Source: Nitrososphaerota archaeon (GTDB taxonomy: Archaea; Thermoproteota; EX4484-205; JAAOZP01). From it: a stretch of DNA of 64,000 nucleotides. A model generated the notes under the pieces. The model was not told where the DNA came from. It saw nothing but the letters and a program-made list of their open reading frames with translations, and searched no databases. The position numbers and the translations under genes were made by a program. Below are positions 16,246 through 22,802 of this stretch, piece after piece (the stretch's first letter is position 1; each line of letters begins with the position of its first letter). The stretch lies in assembly GCA_011605725.1 (NCBI GenBank), contig JAAOZP010000004.1, positions 185,739 to 249,738 of the forward strand, written 5' to 3'.

Positions 16246-16467
16246 TTAATTTAAAAGCTTTATGAATTCTTCTTTCGTGATTCCGACTTGAGCCATTATT
16301 TTTAATAACGTGGTTGGAGCTATGGTTTCGTGCCGTGGTACTACTGTGAACCGGTGTTCCGGCCCCTCTAGGATCAGGTGGCTTCCTCTCTGCCTAACCA
16401 CTTTAAACCCTTTCTTGCTTAATGCCTTAACTACGTCTCTCCAAGAGAGAATTGGAAGCTTACTCAA
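16246..16467 (-). CDS. hicA: HicA toxin
   Basis: A 73-residue double-stranded-RNA-binding-like fold: LPILSWRDVVKALSKKGFKV, then RQRGSHLILEG with the catalytic histidine in GSH, then VVPRHETIAPTTLLKIMAQV. HicA degrades mRNA. It overlaps the upstream hicB by eight bases and is complete. Confidence 0.88.
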   Translation of the reverse strand: MSKLPILSWRDVVKALSKKGFKVVRQRGSHLILEGPEHRFTVVPRHETIAPTTLLKIMAQVGITKEEFIKLLN

Positions 16468-16666
16468 TTGCTACCTCTACCGTCTTTTTCCCCTTCGCCA
16501 CTCTTTCCTCCAAATGCTCCAAAGCCAGTTCGATAGCCTCTTTCACGTTTCTTATAGCCTCCTCCTCAGTTGCACCCTGCGATATCGCCTGAGGAATCTC
16601 GAGGCACTGAGCCACGTACAGGCCCGTTTCCTCATCCTTCTCCAGGGCGACGGTAAAGGTCTTCAT
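16460..16666 (-). CDS. hicB: HicB antitoxin
   Basis: From ATG 16666: MKTFTVALEKDEETGLYVAQ, CLEIPQAISQGATEEEAIRN, VKEAIELALEH, the partial RNase H-like fold of HicB. The longer frame up to 16690 adds MPFSLFPR, which is less likely to be translated. There is no DNA-binding domain, as in many archaeal HicBs. The pair with hicA is intact. Confidence 0.88.
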   Translation of the reverse strand: MKTFTVALEKDEETGLYVAQCLEIPQAISQGATEEEAIRNVKEAIELALEHLEERVAKGKKTVEVAIE

Positions 16667-16845
16667 GCGAGGAAAAAGGCTGAAAGGCATTATTAAGCTT
16701 TATGATACGTTGCTACTTCAAATACTGCGTCGGAACACTTTACGATGCTTATGCCATGCGCATCGGTGGACCAAGCGAGACCGTAGGTCACATGGCGGTT
16801 GCACGCGCTCGCTACAATCATTCACCGAGACTAATTATATAAGCG

Positions 16846-16877
16846 TCAAGGGTCGGGTAGGTCCCTGCCGGGGTCTG
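16846..16877 (-). pseudogene. Small-family (LEKAL) fragment 4: last residues only
   Basis: Read leftwards from the palindrome: GACCCCGGCAGGGACCTACC and on to a stop, i.e. DPGRDLPDP, matching the DPDWDLPDP tail. The fragment begins directly at the palindrome 16878. Confidence 0.55.
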
Positions 16878-16889
16878 TAGCGCACGCTA
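16878..16889. repeat. Iterated palindrome variant (TAGCGCACGCTA)
   Basis: Cuts the small-family tail. It is the reverse complement of the 15350 copy. Confidence 0.8.
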
Positions 16890-16936
16890 ACAGCCTACCC
16901 GGATAGAAGTGAAGCATTAGAACTCATAATAATCTG

Positions 16937-16948
16937 TAGCGCGCGCTA
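16937..16948. repeat. Iterated palindrome, perfect copy (TAGCGCGCGCTA)
   Basis: A perfect 12-base copy in a gap without genes. Confidence 0.85.
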
Positions 16949-17119
16949 TCTCTGCCAAGGAGTATAGCAAGCTGTACAGAAAAATTTAGAAAGCGAATTC
17001 TCGTGAGAGCACGCGCTATTTTAAAAAGTCGGTTAATTCAGGAAAAATATACCACCGGCATTATTCTGAAACTGCTTAATTCAAACTGTTTTATTTTTAT
17101 CTTATCTCCAGCACGCTAC

Positions 17120-17533
17120 CTACCTGCTTATCATCACTACTTCATTCTTCAAGTCGGTGAAATGCTTGTCTCCCGTAACTACCTTAGCATTTGCTCTTCG
17201 TGCTGTTGCCAATATTATCGAATCAGCTAAACCCCAATTGCTCACTTTGTTCTTTCTCTCGACATCTATCTCGCCTGAGAGCTCCGCAATATCGCGCGAC
17301 AGGTCTATGATCTCCGTAATGGTTCCAATGAACTCTAGCTTTGCCCTCCTGCCTTCAACCGTTTCCACTCCCCTTTCAATTTCCTTAAGCAGTTTTCTGC
17401 TCAGCTCTGCGATTACTACTGACGGGGTTGCTGAATCCTCCTCCTCGATATAGTGCTTCGCCGCCTCCCCTGGCTTCGAGCCTCTGAAGTACTCTATCCA
17501 AGCATATGCGTCAATCACATACTCATAGCTCAT
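17120..17533 (-). CDS. vapC: VapC-type PIN-domain toxin
   Basis: From ATG 17533: MSYEYVIDAYAWIEYFRG with the first acidic residue, then TPSVVIAELSRKLLKEIE with the central glutamate, GLADSIILATARRANAKVVT with the third, and GDKHF with the last: all four PIN positions are present. About 137 residues. The start overlaps the end of the antitoxin by 11 bases. The longer frame to 17587 is the antitoxin region read in another frame. Intact. Confidence 0.85.
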   Translation of the reverse strand: MSYEYVIDAYAWIEYFRGSKPGEAAKHYIEEEDSATPSVVIAELSRKLLKEIERGVETVEGRRAKLEFIGTITEIIDLSRDIAELSGEIDVERKNKVSNWGLADSIILATARRANAKVVTGDKHFTDLKNEVVMISR

Positions 17534-17723
17534 GAAATTCTGCTTCCTCCTCTTCCTTAAACCGGGAAAGCTTAGGGTTCGAACCAAACATAGAAGCAGG
17601 GATTTCCATCTTTTCAGCTAAGAGCTTTTGCAGGACTTCATCGTAGCTTTTCGCAAACAGCTTCTTCTTTAAAGCATCTAGGAGTTGCCTGGTTCTTCTA
17701 CTGACTTGAATAGTAGTAGTCAT
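17523..17723 (-). CDS. vapB: VapB-type antitoxin (ribbon-helix-helix)
   Basis: A 66-residue protein: MTTTIQVSRRTRQLLDALKK is the classical strand plus helix of ribbon-helix-helix antitoxins. The acidic tail (RFKEEEEAEFHEL) would contact the toxin. Upstream, ATAATTATAGTTATAGCTATAACC is AT-rich with repeated ATAGCTATA/ATAGTTATA and may combine TATA box and operator. Confidence 0.8.
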   Translation of the reverse strand: MTTTIQVSRRTRQLLDALKKKLFAKSYDEVLQKLLAEKMEIPASMFGSNPKLSRFKEEEEAEFHEL

Positions 17724-17922
17724 AATTATAGTTATAGCTATAACCCATACTTATATTTTTCTCTCCTGGGACTGGTGCAGAACCTGTCAAAAGCACCACA
17801 AACCATCTATGTATGGTTTAGCTCAGCCTTTCTTCTATAACAAGGCAGGGATTTGACACGAGTTTGTTTTCCGATCATTATCCGCTTAAACGAAGGCGTT
17901 TGATTGGAAGTAGGCTGAGCGT

Positions 17923-17994
17923 CTAAAAAGCAGCCCCCAAGATTCCGACTACTATTGCGACTACACCGATTAGTGCTGAAACCCTCTTAGTCAT
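17923..17994 (-). pseudogene. 23-residue single-helix peptide frame or truncated N-terminus
   Basis: ATG 17994 gives MTKRVSALIGVVAIVVGILG, then AAF and a stop. It is a positive N-terminus followed by one hydrophobic helix. It could be a genuine small membrane peptide, but given the surroundings it more likely is the signal-anchor of a gene whose remainder is lost. Confidence 0.3.
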
Positions 17995-18043
17995 TGACAA
18001 GCCTCGTTAAATCCTTCCCTATAAGGGGGTACGCTGGGTAAAA

Positions 18044-18055
18044 TAGCGCGCGCTA
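18044..18055. repeat. Iterated palindrome, perfect copy (TAGCGCGCGCTA)
   Basis: A perfect copy 50 bases upstream of the peptide frame at 17994. Confidence 0.85.
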
Positions 18056-18145
18056 TACTATCTTGGGAAGCCCCACCCTTTAACGAACCTTTTTATTAGC
18101 TTAGGAGTTATGTTTTTAAGTCTCTGAAGAAATCAGTAATGCGAG

Positions 18146-18336
18146 ATGGGGAGAGCGACTCTGGAGCAGGTTTACCGTGAGATCCGGCTTCTTAGGGGGA
18201 TTTGAACCGTTTGGAGAAGATGCTTATCCCCGAGGCAGAGCCTGAGGAAGATGAGGTAAGGGCAGTAAGAAGGGGCAGGAAAGAATTCCGGGAAAAGCGA
18301 TGTGTCGAATGGAGCAAAATCAGGAAAAAGATTTAA
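18146..18336 (+). pseudogene. RelB-like antitoxin with one frameshift
   Basis: ATG 18146 gives MGRATLEQVYREIRLLRG, then stops. A sixth G in the G5 run near 18200 restores LNRLEKMLIPEAEPEEDEVR, AVRRGRKEFREKRCVEWSKI, the usual archaeal RelB tail (AIRRGREEF..W..I). TAA is at 18334-18336, one base before the toxin start. Confidence 0.65.
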
Positions 18337-18337
18337 C

Positions 18338-18600
18338 TTGGCTTTTAAAATCGTCTTAACGCATCAAGCACTCAAAAGCTTCGAAAAGCTCCCCCTAAAG
18401 GTAAAAAACGCGTTTCAGAGGCCTTAGACGCTCTGGTTCAAACACCGGTTCCGTTCAGAAGCTTCGACGTTAACAAACTTAAAGGCTTTAGAAACACCTA
18501 TAGAATAAGGATAGGCGACTGGAGAATAATCTATGAATATGATTCGAAAGCAAGAGTAATAATCGTCCATGACATACTGACAAGGAAGAAAGCATACTGA
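18338..18600 (+). pseudogene. RelE-type toxin with one frameshift
   Basis: TTG 18338 gives MAFKIVLTHQALKSFEKLPL. One base is missing in the A6 run near 18405; restoring it gives KKRVSEALDALVQTPVPFRS, then FDVNKLKGFRNTYRIRIGDW, and RIIYEYDSKARVIIVHDILT, a complete RelE core. It resembles the intact RelE at 10148 (KLKGYENTYRIRIGGLRIVY). Confidence 0.75.
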
Positions 18601-18823
18601 TTTTCAATATTTCAAGCAGTGGATTCTTCAGTCTACCCTGAGTAAGAGTATCTCTTGGCTATGACCTGCTTTCCTTTCCATATCTTTAGCTGTATGACAT
18701 GTTCAGGTGTTACAAAGAATCAGCCCTTGGCTAATTATTGCTAGGCTAAGTACAGGTAAGTCAGACAATTCCTATGAGAAAAGAATTTAAAGGCTAGGAC
18801 CCTATTTAGGGTAACGAGCTGCT

Positions 18824-18946
18824 ATGTCGATTCCGCGCGCTAAAATATACGAAGTAAAAGCAAGAAGCGTAATGCATAAAACCAAAATTCTTGGTGCGGA
18901 TTGGGGTATAAACTATTATCGTGGTTGTACCCATGGGTGCATTTAG
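18824..18946 (+). pseudogene. Radical SAM (spore photoproduct lyase-like) N-terminus, cut before the cluster motif
   Basis: ATG 18824 reads MSIPRAKIYEVKARSVMHKT, then KILGADWGINYYRGCTHGCI and TAG. Family members continue GCTHGCIYCYAR; the cut removes the third cysteine. TAG is the first triplet of the palindrome at 18944. A promoter-like GAATTTAAAGG lies upstream, so the fragment may still be transcribed. It cannot bind the Fe4S4 cluster. Confidence 0.75.
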
Positions 18947-18957
18947 CGCGCGCGCTA
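18944..18957. repeat. Iterated palindrome, extended perfect copy (TAGCGCGCGCGCTA)
   Basis: A 14-base perfect palindrome that creates the stop of the radical SAM fragment. A shorter copy (CCGCGCGCTA, 18833-18842) lies in frame near the start of that same fragment. Confidence 0.85.
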
Positions 18958-19031
18958 TCCTTCAGCAGGCGAAGGGCAATTTCACTTAACGTCCTGCGTA
19001 TAAAAGAAGTTGCCGAAGGCAATTTGGGCGA

Positions 19032-19040
19032 AGCGCGCGT
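19032..19040. repeat. Iterated palindrome, partial (AGCGCGCGT)
   Basis: Lies a few bases past the stop of small-family fragment 5, replacing its C-terminal DPDWDLPDP part. Confidence 0.5.
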
Positions 19041-19044
19041 TACC

Positions 19045-19270
19045 TAGTCAAGGGCTTTCTCAAGCATAATCCTTTGCTCAATAGATGCAATCAGCTTACG
19101 TGTAAACACTGCAACATCAGGATTGATTGAGACTGAGTCGATGCTGTATCTAACTAGGAACTCGTTAAACTCCCGATGGATATTTGGGGGCTACTTAAAC
19201 AGCTCTAGGAAGTCCTCCTTAAGCAATTCTGATTTTGAATTCATAGCTGCTTCTACCCTCCAGCGCCCTT
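19045..19270 (-). pseudogene. Small-family (LEKAL) fragment 5 plus tail of a 26.6-kb-type gene
   Basis: Read leftwards: SKSELLKEDFLELFK stop, then [42 protein letters not shown] stop. The KEDFxELFK-stop part matches the C-terminus of the 354-residue protein at 26559-27623, which is also followed by a small-family fragment. The order of the two genes is therefore the same at both loci. Confidence 0.65.
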
Positions 19271-19424
19271 ACTATCTTCGGGATAAGCATCTTCCACCTC
19301 TCGCCATTCATTGTGAAACGGGAAACTTAGCTCGGAAGAGGCGCAGAGCGGGCTCTATGAAATGGGTGAAGAATCAAGGTGCGAAGAGCCGATAAAGTTT
19401 ATATAGTAAGAAAAAGGTTACACA

Positions 19425-19640
19425 TTGAAGATGGAGTTTACAGTAATCATAGAGAGGGATGAAGACGGTTATTATGTGGCAGAGGTCCCTGATCTAAAAG
19501 GTTGCTACACTCAGGGAAAGACATTGGAAGAAGTTATGAGGAACATTAGAGAAGTTATAGAACTTTGTTTAGAAGCTGAAAAAGGAAAAGAGTTTCCAAA
19601 GAAAGAACTAATAGGAGTTCAAAAGATAGAGATCGAGTAA
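19425..19640 (+). CDS. hicB: HicB antitoxin
   Basis: A 71-residue HicB-type partial RNase H fold. TTG 19425 gives MKMEFTVIIERDEDGYYVAE, or ATG 19431 gives MEFTVIIERDEDGYYVAEVP; then DLKGCYTQGKTLEEVMRNIR. TTTATATAGTAAG at about 19398 is a good TATA box. Followed by hicA after 32 bases; intact. Confidence 0.87.
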   Translation: MKMEFTVIIERDEDGYYVAEVPDLKGCYTQGKTLEEVMRNIREVIELCLEAEKGKEFPKKELIGVQKIEIE

Positions 19641-19672
19641 AATACTGTCTTCATCAAGCGGGGGAATCTTTT

Positions 19673-19912
19673 ATGAGGCTTGTTCCGGTTTCCGGCGAAG
19701 AATTAGTGAAAATCCTCTATAAGAAAGGTTTCATAATAAAAAGGAGGAAGGGAAGCCATGTTCAACTGGAGGATGCTGAAGGAAGAAGAGTAACAGTGCC
19801 AATACACCCGGGAAGAGTTATTGGAAGAGGGCTGTTGAGAAAAATATTGAGAGACGCAGAGATATCTATAGAAGAATATGAAAGGCTTAGACAAGGAAAT
19901 ACTGTGACTTAA
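19673..19912 (+). CDS. hicA: HicA toxin
   Basis: A 79-residue HicA: LVPVSGEELVKILYKKGFII, KRRKGSHVQLED with the catalytic histidine, TVPIHPGRVIGRGLLRKILR. Intact and paired with the HicB before it. Palindrome 19958 lies 45 bases after its stop. Confidence 0.87.
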   Translation: MRLVPVSGEELVKILYKKGFIIKRRKGSHVQLEDAEGRRVTVPIHPGRVIGRGLLRKILRDAEISIEEYERLRQGNTVT

Positions 19913-19947
19913 GGAGTAGAAGAGCTTATTCGATCTTCCGAGGTAGC

Positions 19948-20091
19948 CTAACCTTTATAGCGCGCGCTTCTATACGGGTATTCTCTATGTCTGAGTATGA
20001 TGTGGCTACCAGTCTGATGGTCCACTTCATAGCCGATCTTGGACAGGGCCTTTACAACTTCTAGGCCGGAAACAACGGGAAGCTTAGACAT
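19948..20091 (-). pseudogene. HicA toxin truncated at a palindrome
   Basis: ATG 20091 gives MSKLPVVSGLEVVKALSKIG, then YEVDHQTGSHIILRHREYPY and R. The next codons are the palindrome (SARYKG) and a stop. Intact relatives continue RRLTVPNH..IAKGTLRAI, so the last third, needed for the fold, is gone. The upstream hicB is intact and overlaps the start by eight bases, leaving an orphan antitoxin. Confidence 0.85.
19958..19968. repeat. Iterated palindrome (TAGCGCGCGCT) cutting hicA
   Basis: Marks the exact end of HicA homology on the minus strand. On the other side lies the 3' flank of the intact hicA at 19673. Confidence 0.85.
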
Positions 20092-20296
20092 GAATCTCCA
20101 CAAGCTCTTCCTCTATCGATGGAGGTATCGGCTCACCGTGTTTCTTCAGGCTTTCCAAGTAGCCTCGAATAGCATCCTTTATGTTTTCAATGGCTTCTTC
20201 CCTAGTCTTCCCCTGAGAAATACAGCCAGGCAACTCGGGAACCTGGGCCACGTAGAAACCATCTTCATCCCGCTCCAGCAGTACTCTAAACTTCAT
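20084..20296 (-). CDS. hicB: HicB antitoxin (partner truncated)
   Basis: From ATG 20296: MKFRVLLERDEDGFYVAQVP, ELPGCISQGKTREEAIENIK, DAIRGYLESLKKHGEPIPPS, a complete HicB fold. The next gene, hicA, is truncated, so this antitoxin has no local toxin. The longer frame to 20317 adds MFPRPYS and is less likely. Confidence 0.85.
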   Translation of the reverse strand: MKFRVLLERDEDGFYVAQVPELPGCISQGKTREEAIENIKDAIRGYLESLKKHGEPIPPSIEEELVEIHV

Positions 20297-20485
20297 GGAA
20301 TAAGGTCTAGGGAACAAAATATTTAAGCATTACCAAAAAGACCTCCGGCGCGTGCTGGAGGATGCAGTACCCGATGACAGTAGGCCGGAAAACTAAGAGT
20401 AATAAAATTTGGTAATCTCAATGCTAAAAAAGCATTTGACGGGGTAAAACTTATATTTTTGGGTTAAAAATTGAAAAATGGGTAA

Positions 20486-20734
20486 ATGGCAATAGTAAGG
20501 GTTGATGAAAGGGGGCGGATGACTATCCCGAGGGAAATGGGTATTAGAGATACAAGAGCAGTAGTGATACCTGCAGGAAACTTCTTCATCACAATACCGC
20601 TTCCAAAAGCACCTCGGGAAGAGGCTGAAGGATGGATGGCTACTGTAAAGGACAGGAGGCAGTTGAAGAAGCTGGCTGAGAGCGCTGCCAAGAGAGATGC
20701 TGTAAAACGTGTAAAAAGGAGGGGGCAACTTTGA
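20486..20734 (+). CDS. vapB: AbrB/MazE-type antitoxin (VapB)
   Basis: An 82-residue swapped-hairpin AbrB protein: MAIVRVDERGRMTIPREMGI, then RAVVIPAGNFFITIPLPKAP. The basic tail (ESAAKRDAVKRVKRRGQL) is unusual for an antitoxin. It overlaps the following PIN gene by four bases. Confidence 0.82.
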   Translation: MAIVRVDERGRMTIPREMGIRDTRAVVIPAGNFFITIPLPKAPREEAEGWMATVKDRRQLKKLAESAAKRDAVKRVKRRGQL

Positions 20735-21147
20735 TGGTGGAAACCGATATACTTTACGCCTATGTGAAGAAAGAAGACTGGTTAAAGAAAGTTGCTAGAA
20801 GCCTAATATTGAAAATTGAAAAAGGCGAGTTCGAAAAGGTATATGCATCGAGGGAGGCTCTCCATGAAATGTATTATGTGTCTAGAGAGGAAGGAGTCTC
20901 AGTAGACGAGTATATTTCCAGAGTGGTAGCACTAACCAATATAAAGAACTTAGTATTCTTAGAGACAACACATGAAATCGACCTTCTAGCGTTAACTCTG
21001 ATGAAGCAATACGGCTTAGAATCGATTTTCGACGCTTACTATGCTGCAACTGCATTAAACCAGGTTCCAGACCACTCGATAATATCTACTGACACTGTTT
21101 TCGACAGGATACCTGGAATAACGAGAATCGATCCGCGTGAAATATAG
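20731..21147 (+). CDS. vapC: VapC-type PIN-domain toxin
   Basis: A 138-residue PIN domain: MVETDILYAYVKKEDWLKKV (first aspartate), SREALHEMYYVSREE (central glutamate), SIFDAYYAATALNQVPDHSI (third aspartate), STDTVFDRI (fourth). The start is TTG 20731 or ATG 20734. Intact, with its AbrB partner directly upstream. Confidence 0.85.
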   Translation: MMVETDILYAYVKKEDWLKKVARSLILKIEKGEFEKVYASREALHEMYYVSREEGVSVDEYISRVVALTNIKNLVFLETTHEIDLLALTLMKQYGLESIFDAYYAATALNQVPDHSIISTDTVFDRIPGITRIDPREI

Positions 21148-21202
21148 GGTGCAAGTGTGCATGTGGAATTTTTCACTCCTTTTTAATTTTCTTTTAAAGA
21201 GG

Positions 21203-21357
21203 CTAGACCCTCGTCTTCCTTGACTTTAATTCGAGTATGCTGTTGAGCCAATCAAGATAATCTGGGTTTCCCATGGTTATTGGGACAACTATTATCTCAG
21301 GAATATCGTATGGATGATTATCTTTAATAGTCTTCTCAAGCTCGTTGTAAAGGCTTT
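21203..21357 (-). pseudogene. cutA: CutA divalent-cation tolerance protein, C-terminal half
   Basis: Read leftwards from the palindrome at 21358: KSLYNELEKTIKDNHPYDIP, then EIIVVPITMGNPDYLDWLNS, I and a charged tail to TAG 21203. HPYDIPEIIVVPI is the family signature (HPYEVPEI). The N-terminal half, with the trimer core, is missing. Confidence 0.8.
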
Positions 21358-21368
21358 TAGCGTGCGCA
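21358..21368. repeat. Iterated palindrome variant (TAGCGTGCGCA) cutting cutA
   Basis: Homology to CutA ends exactly here. Between this and the next copy (21427) lie only about 58 bases. Confidence 0.75.
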
Positions 21369-21426
21369 CAACTCTAACAACAGACGATAAAGGAGAGATA
21401 GATGTATATCTCTCTAACTATGGTTC

Positions 21427-21437
21427 TAGCGCGCGCG
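21427..21437. repeat. Iterated palindrome (TAGCGCGCGCG)
   Basis: Precedes an unrelated C-terminal coding fragment. The short piece to its left can be read TLTTDDKGEIDVYLSNYGS on the plus strand and belongs to neither neighbour. Confidence 0.75.
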
Positions 21438-21633
21438 ACTAATTGGAGATTTTCGTAAGAAAGGGCTTTACACTTGCATAGCTAGAGACATAAGAGATCC
21501 GGAAAACACTAGGCTGATTCAGGAGATAATTAAAATCCAGCACAATGTAAGGTCTAACTTGAAGAAATATAGCCTAGGCTTGATAAGGATAATACATGAG
21601 CATGTGTTAATCTGGAGGAAGGAGTCTGTTTAA
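21438..21633 (+). pseudogene. C-terminal fragment of an unrecognised protein
   Basis: Begins at the palindrome and reads GDFRKKGLYTCIARDIRDPE, NTRLIQEIIKIQHNVRSNLK, KYSLGLIRIIHEHVLIWRKE to TAA 21633. Clearly coding in composition, but I cannot name the family. There is no start codon at its left end. Confidence 0.45.
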
Positions 21634-21642
21634 GATCAGGCT

Positions 21643-22164
21643 TTAAACTATTTTCTTGGCAGCTTCTATAGCCCTCTCCCTCTGCTTTCTACTAACGTAA
21701 AGGCCTTGACTTATGCAAGCGTCTAGAATTCGAACGTACTCGTCGACTGATTTTAAGTAGTTGCTTCTCAGCGCATCGTGAAGAATTTCCGTAAACCATC
21801 TTGTCTTCACACCCAGCTTCTTCGCGACTTCAATAGCCTGCTTATCGTTAGCAAGGAATATTTCTCCCAGCTCCTTTGCTAAGGCTATAGAGTAGGCTTC
21901 TCCAAGACCTAGGCCTCCCTCAATAAGGCTTTCCACAAGCTCGATTGAATGCTTTTCCTTAGGGTCTTGAAGAATAATCCATTCTTTTCTGGCTTGGGAG
22001 ATTAGAGAGAAATCTTCATCGCTGAGAAAACCCCGTTTATAAAGGTGAACGATGTCCTGCCAAACTGGTGAGCAAACCCTTACCGATCCATAAACATTCT
22101 TAAGAAGATCCAGCCTTCTTATTTTCGCAAGGTAGATTATAGGGCTTGTGTTGGAAAGCGTCAA
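21643..22164 (-). CDS. DUF3368-type PIN-like toxin
   Basis: A 173-residue protein: MTLSNTSPIIYLAKIRRLDL is the DUF3368 start (SNxSPLI.LAK), GLGLGEAYSIALAKELGEIF the central acidic region, and LANDKQAIEVAKKLGVK the last motif. Such proteins are PIN-fold nucleases paired with UPF0175 antitoxins, as here (gap 7 bases). Intact. Confidence 0.85.
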   Translation of the reverse strand: MTLSNTSPIIYLAKIRRLDLLKNVYGSVRVCSPVWQDIVHLYKRGFLSDEDFSLISQARKEWIILQDPKEKHSIELVESLIEGGLGLGEAYSIALAKELGEIFLANDKQAIEVAKKLGVKTRWFTEILHDALRSNYLKSVDEYVRILDACISQGLYVSRKQRERAIEAAKKIV

Positions 22165-22171
22165 ACCTTAT

Positions 22172-22417
22172 CTAATCATCTGGTCCCCTTACTGGGATCC
22201 TTGCCCTAGCCCTTATGTAGTCAAACTCTGTAACTGGTAAGCCGGCTATTTCAGCAGCCCTGCCTATGGATACTCTACCTTCCATGTAGAGCTCTAAGCC
22301 CAGTTTAATCCTGTTCGGAAGCGAGTTAACGTAATCCCAGTCTATGGGCACAAGTAAATCATCCTCGGTAAACCAGTACTTCTTTGTCTTTAACGCCTCC
22401 TGAGACATGCAGTTCAA
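22172..22417 (-). CDS. UPF0175 antitoxin
   Basis: An 81-residue protein ending in KLGLELYMEGRVSIGRAAEI, AGLPVTEFDYIRARARIPVR, the UPF0175 helix-turn-helix (A..Y..G.iS.g.AAelAG). It binds DNA and neutralises the adjacent DUF3368 nuclease. Confidence 0.85.
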   Translation of the reverse strand: MNCMSQEALKTKKYWFTEDDLLVPIDWDYVNSLPNRIKLGLELYMEGRVSIGRAAEIAGLPVTEFDYIRARARIPVRGPDD

Positions 22418-22517
22418 TGATTAAATACTATCCTCTCTTTAAATACTTTTTCCATATGCGCAAAATCTAGAAGGAAAGAAGAGCTGTATTATAACATGAC
22501 TGATAAAACTCATAATT

Positions 22518-22802
22518 GTGAAATACTGGGTCTGCACAACATGCGGAAGATTAACTCCAGCCGTATCAGGATTCTGCACTTACTGTAAAGCTCCTTTGCC
22601 TAGCTTCATGAATTCTCCAGATCAAAACAATAACGGAATATTCCTAGGCTTTAATCAAGATAATAAGTTTTTCCTACCGTTAGAATTCCTCCCTTACCAT
22701 TTTGCTTTCTACGGCGTTACGGGAAGCGGGAAGACGAGGCTTGCCATGAAATTAGCGATAGAGGCTGAGAAAGTTGGCTTAAAGCTTCTCATACTTGATT
22801 AA
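22518..22802 (+). pseudogene. Zinc-ribbon plus HerA-like ATPase N-terminus, cut after Walker A
   Basis: GTG 22518 gives WVCTTCGRLTPAVSGFCTYC, a four-cysteine zinc ribbon. FLPLEFLPYHFAFYGVTGSG and KTRLAMKLAIEAEKVGLKLL, ILD follow: the Walker A and following strand of HerA/FtsK-type DNA translocases. Relatives continue ILDVEGEW. Here the frame ends at TAA right after ILD, and unrelated sequence follows. No palindrome is present at this junction. It could also be a short stand-alone protein, but the missing Walker B argues against that. Confidence 0.6.

Larger units (their letters stand above)
16691..17119. other. Gap rich in palindromes and a gene scrap
   Basis: No complete gene. It holds a CACGCGCTCGCTA-like degenerate copy near 16803, the small-family tail at 16846, TAGCGCACGCTA at 16878, the perfect palindrome at 16937, and AGCACGCGCTA at 17008. 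Four copies in about 220 bases is the highest density in the window. Confidence 0.6.
17724..18145. other. Gap with a very short membrane peptide frame and a perfect palindrome
   Basis: No full-length gene. It contains the 23-codon frame at 17923-17994 (minus) and the perfect palindrome at 18044. TTTTTATTAGCTTAGG near 18088 could be a promoter for the broken RelBE-like pair that follows. Confidence 0.45.
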
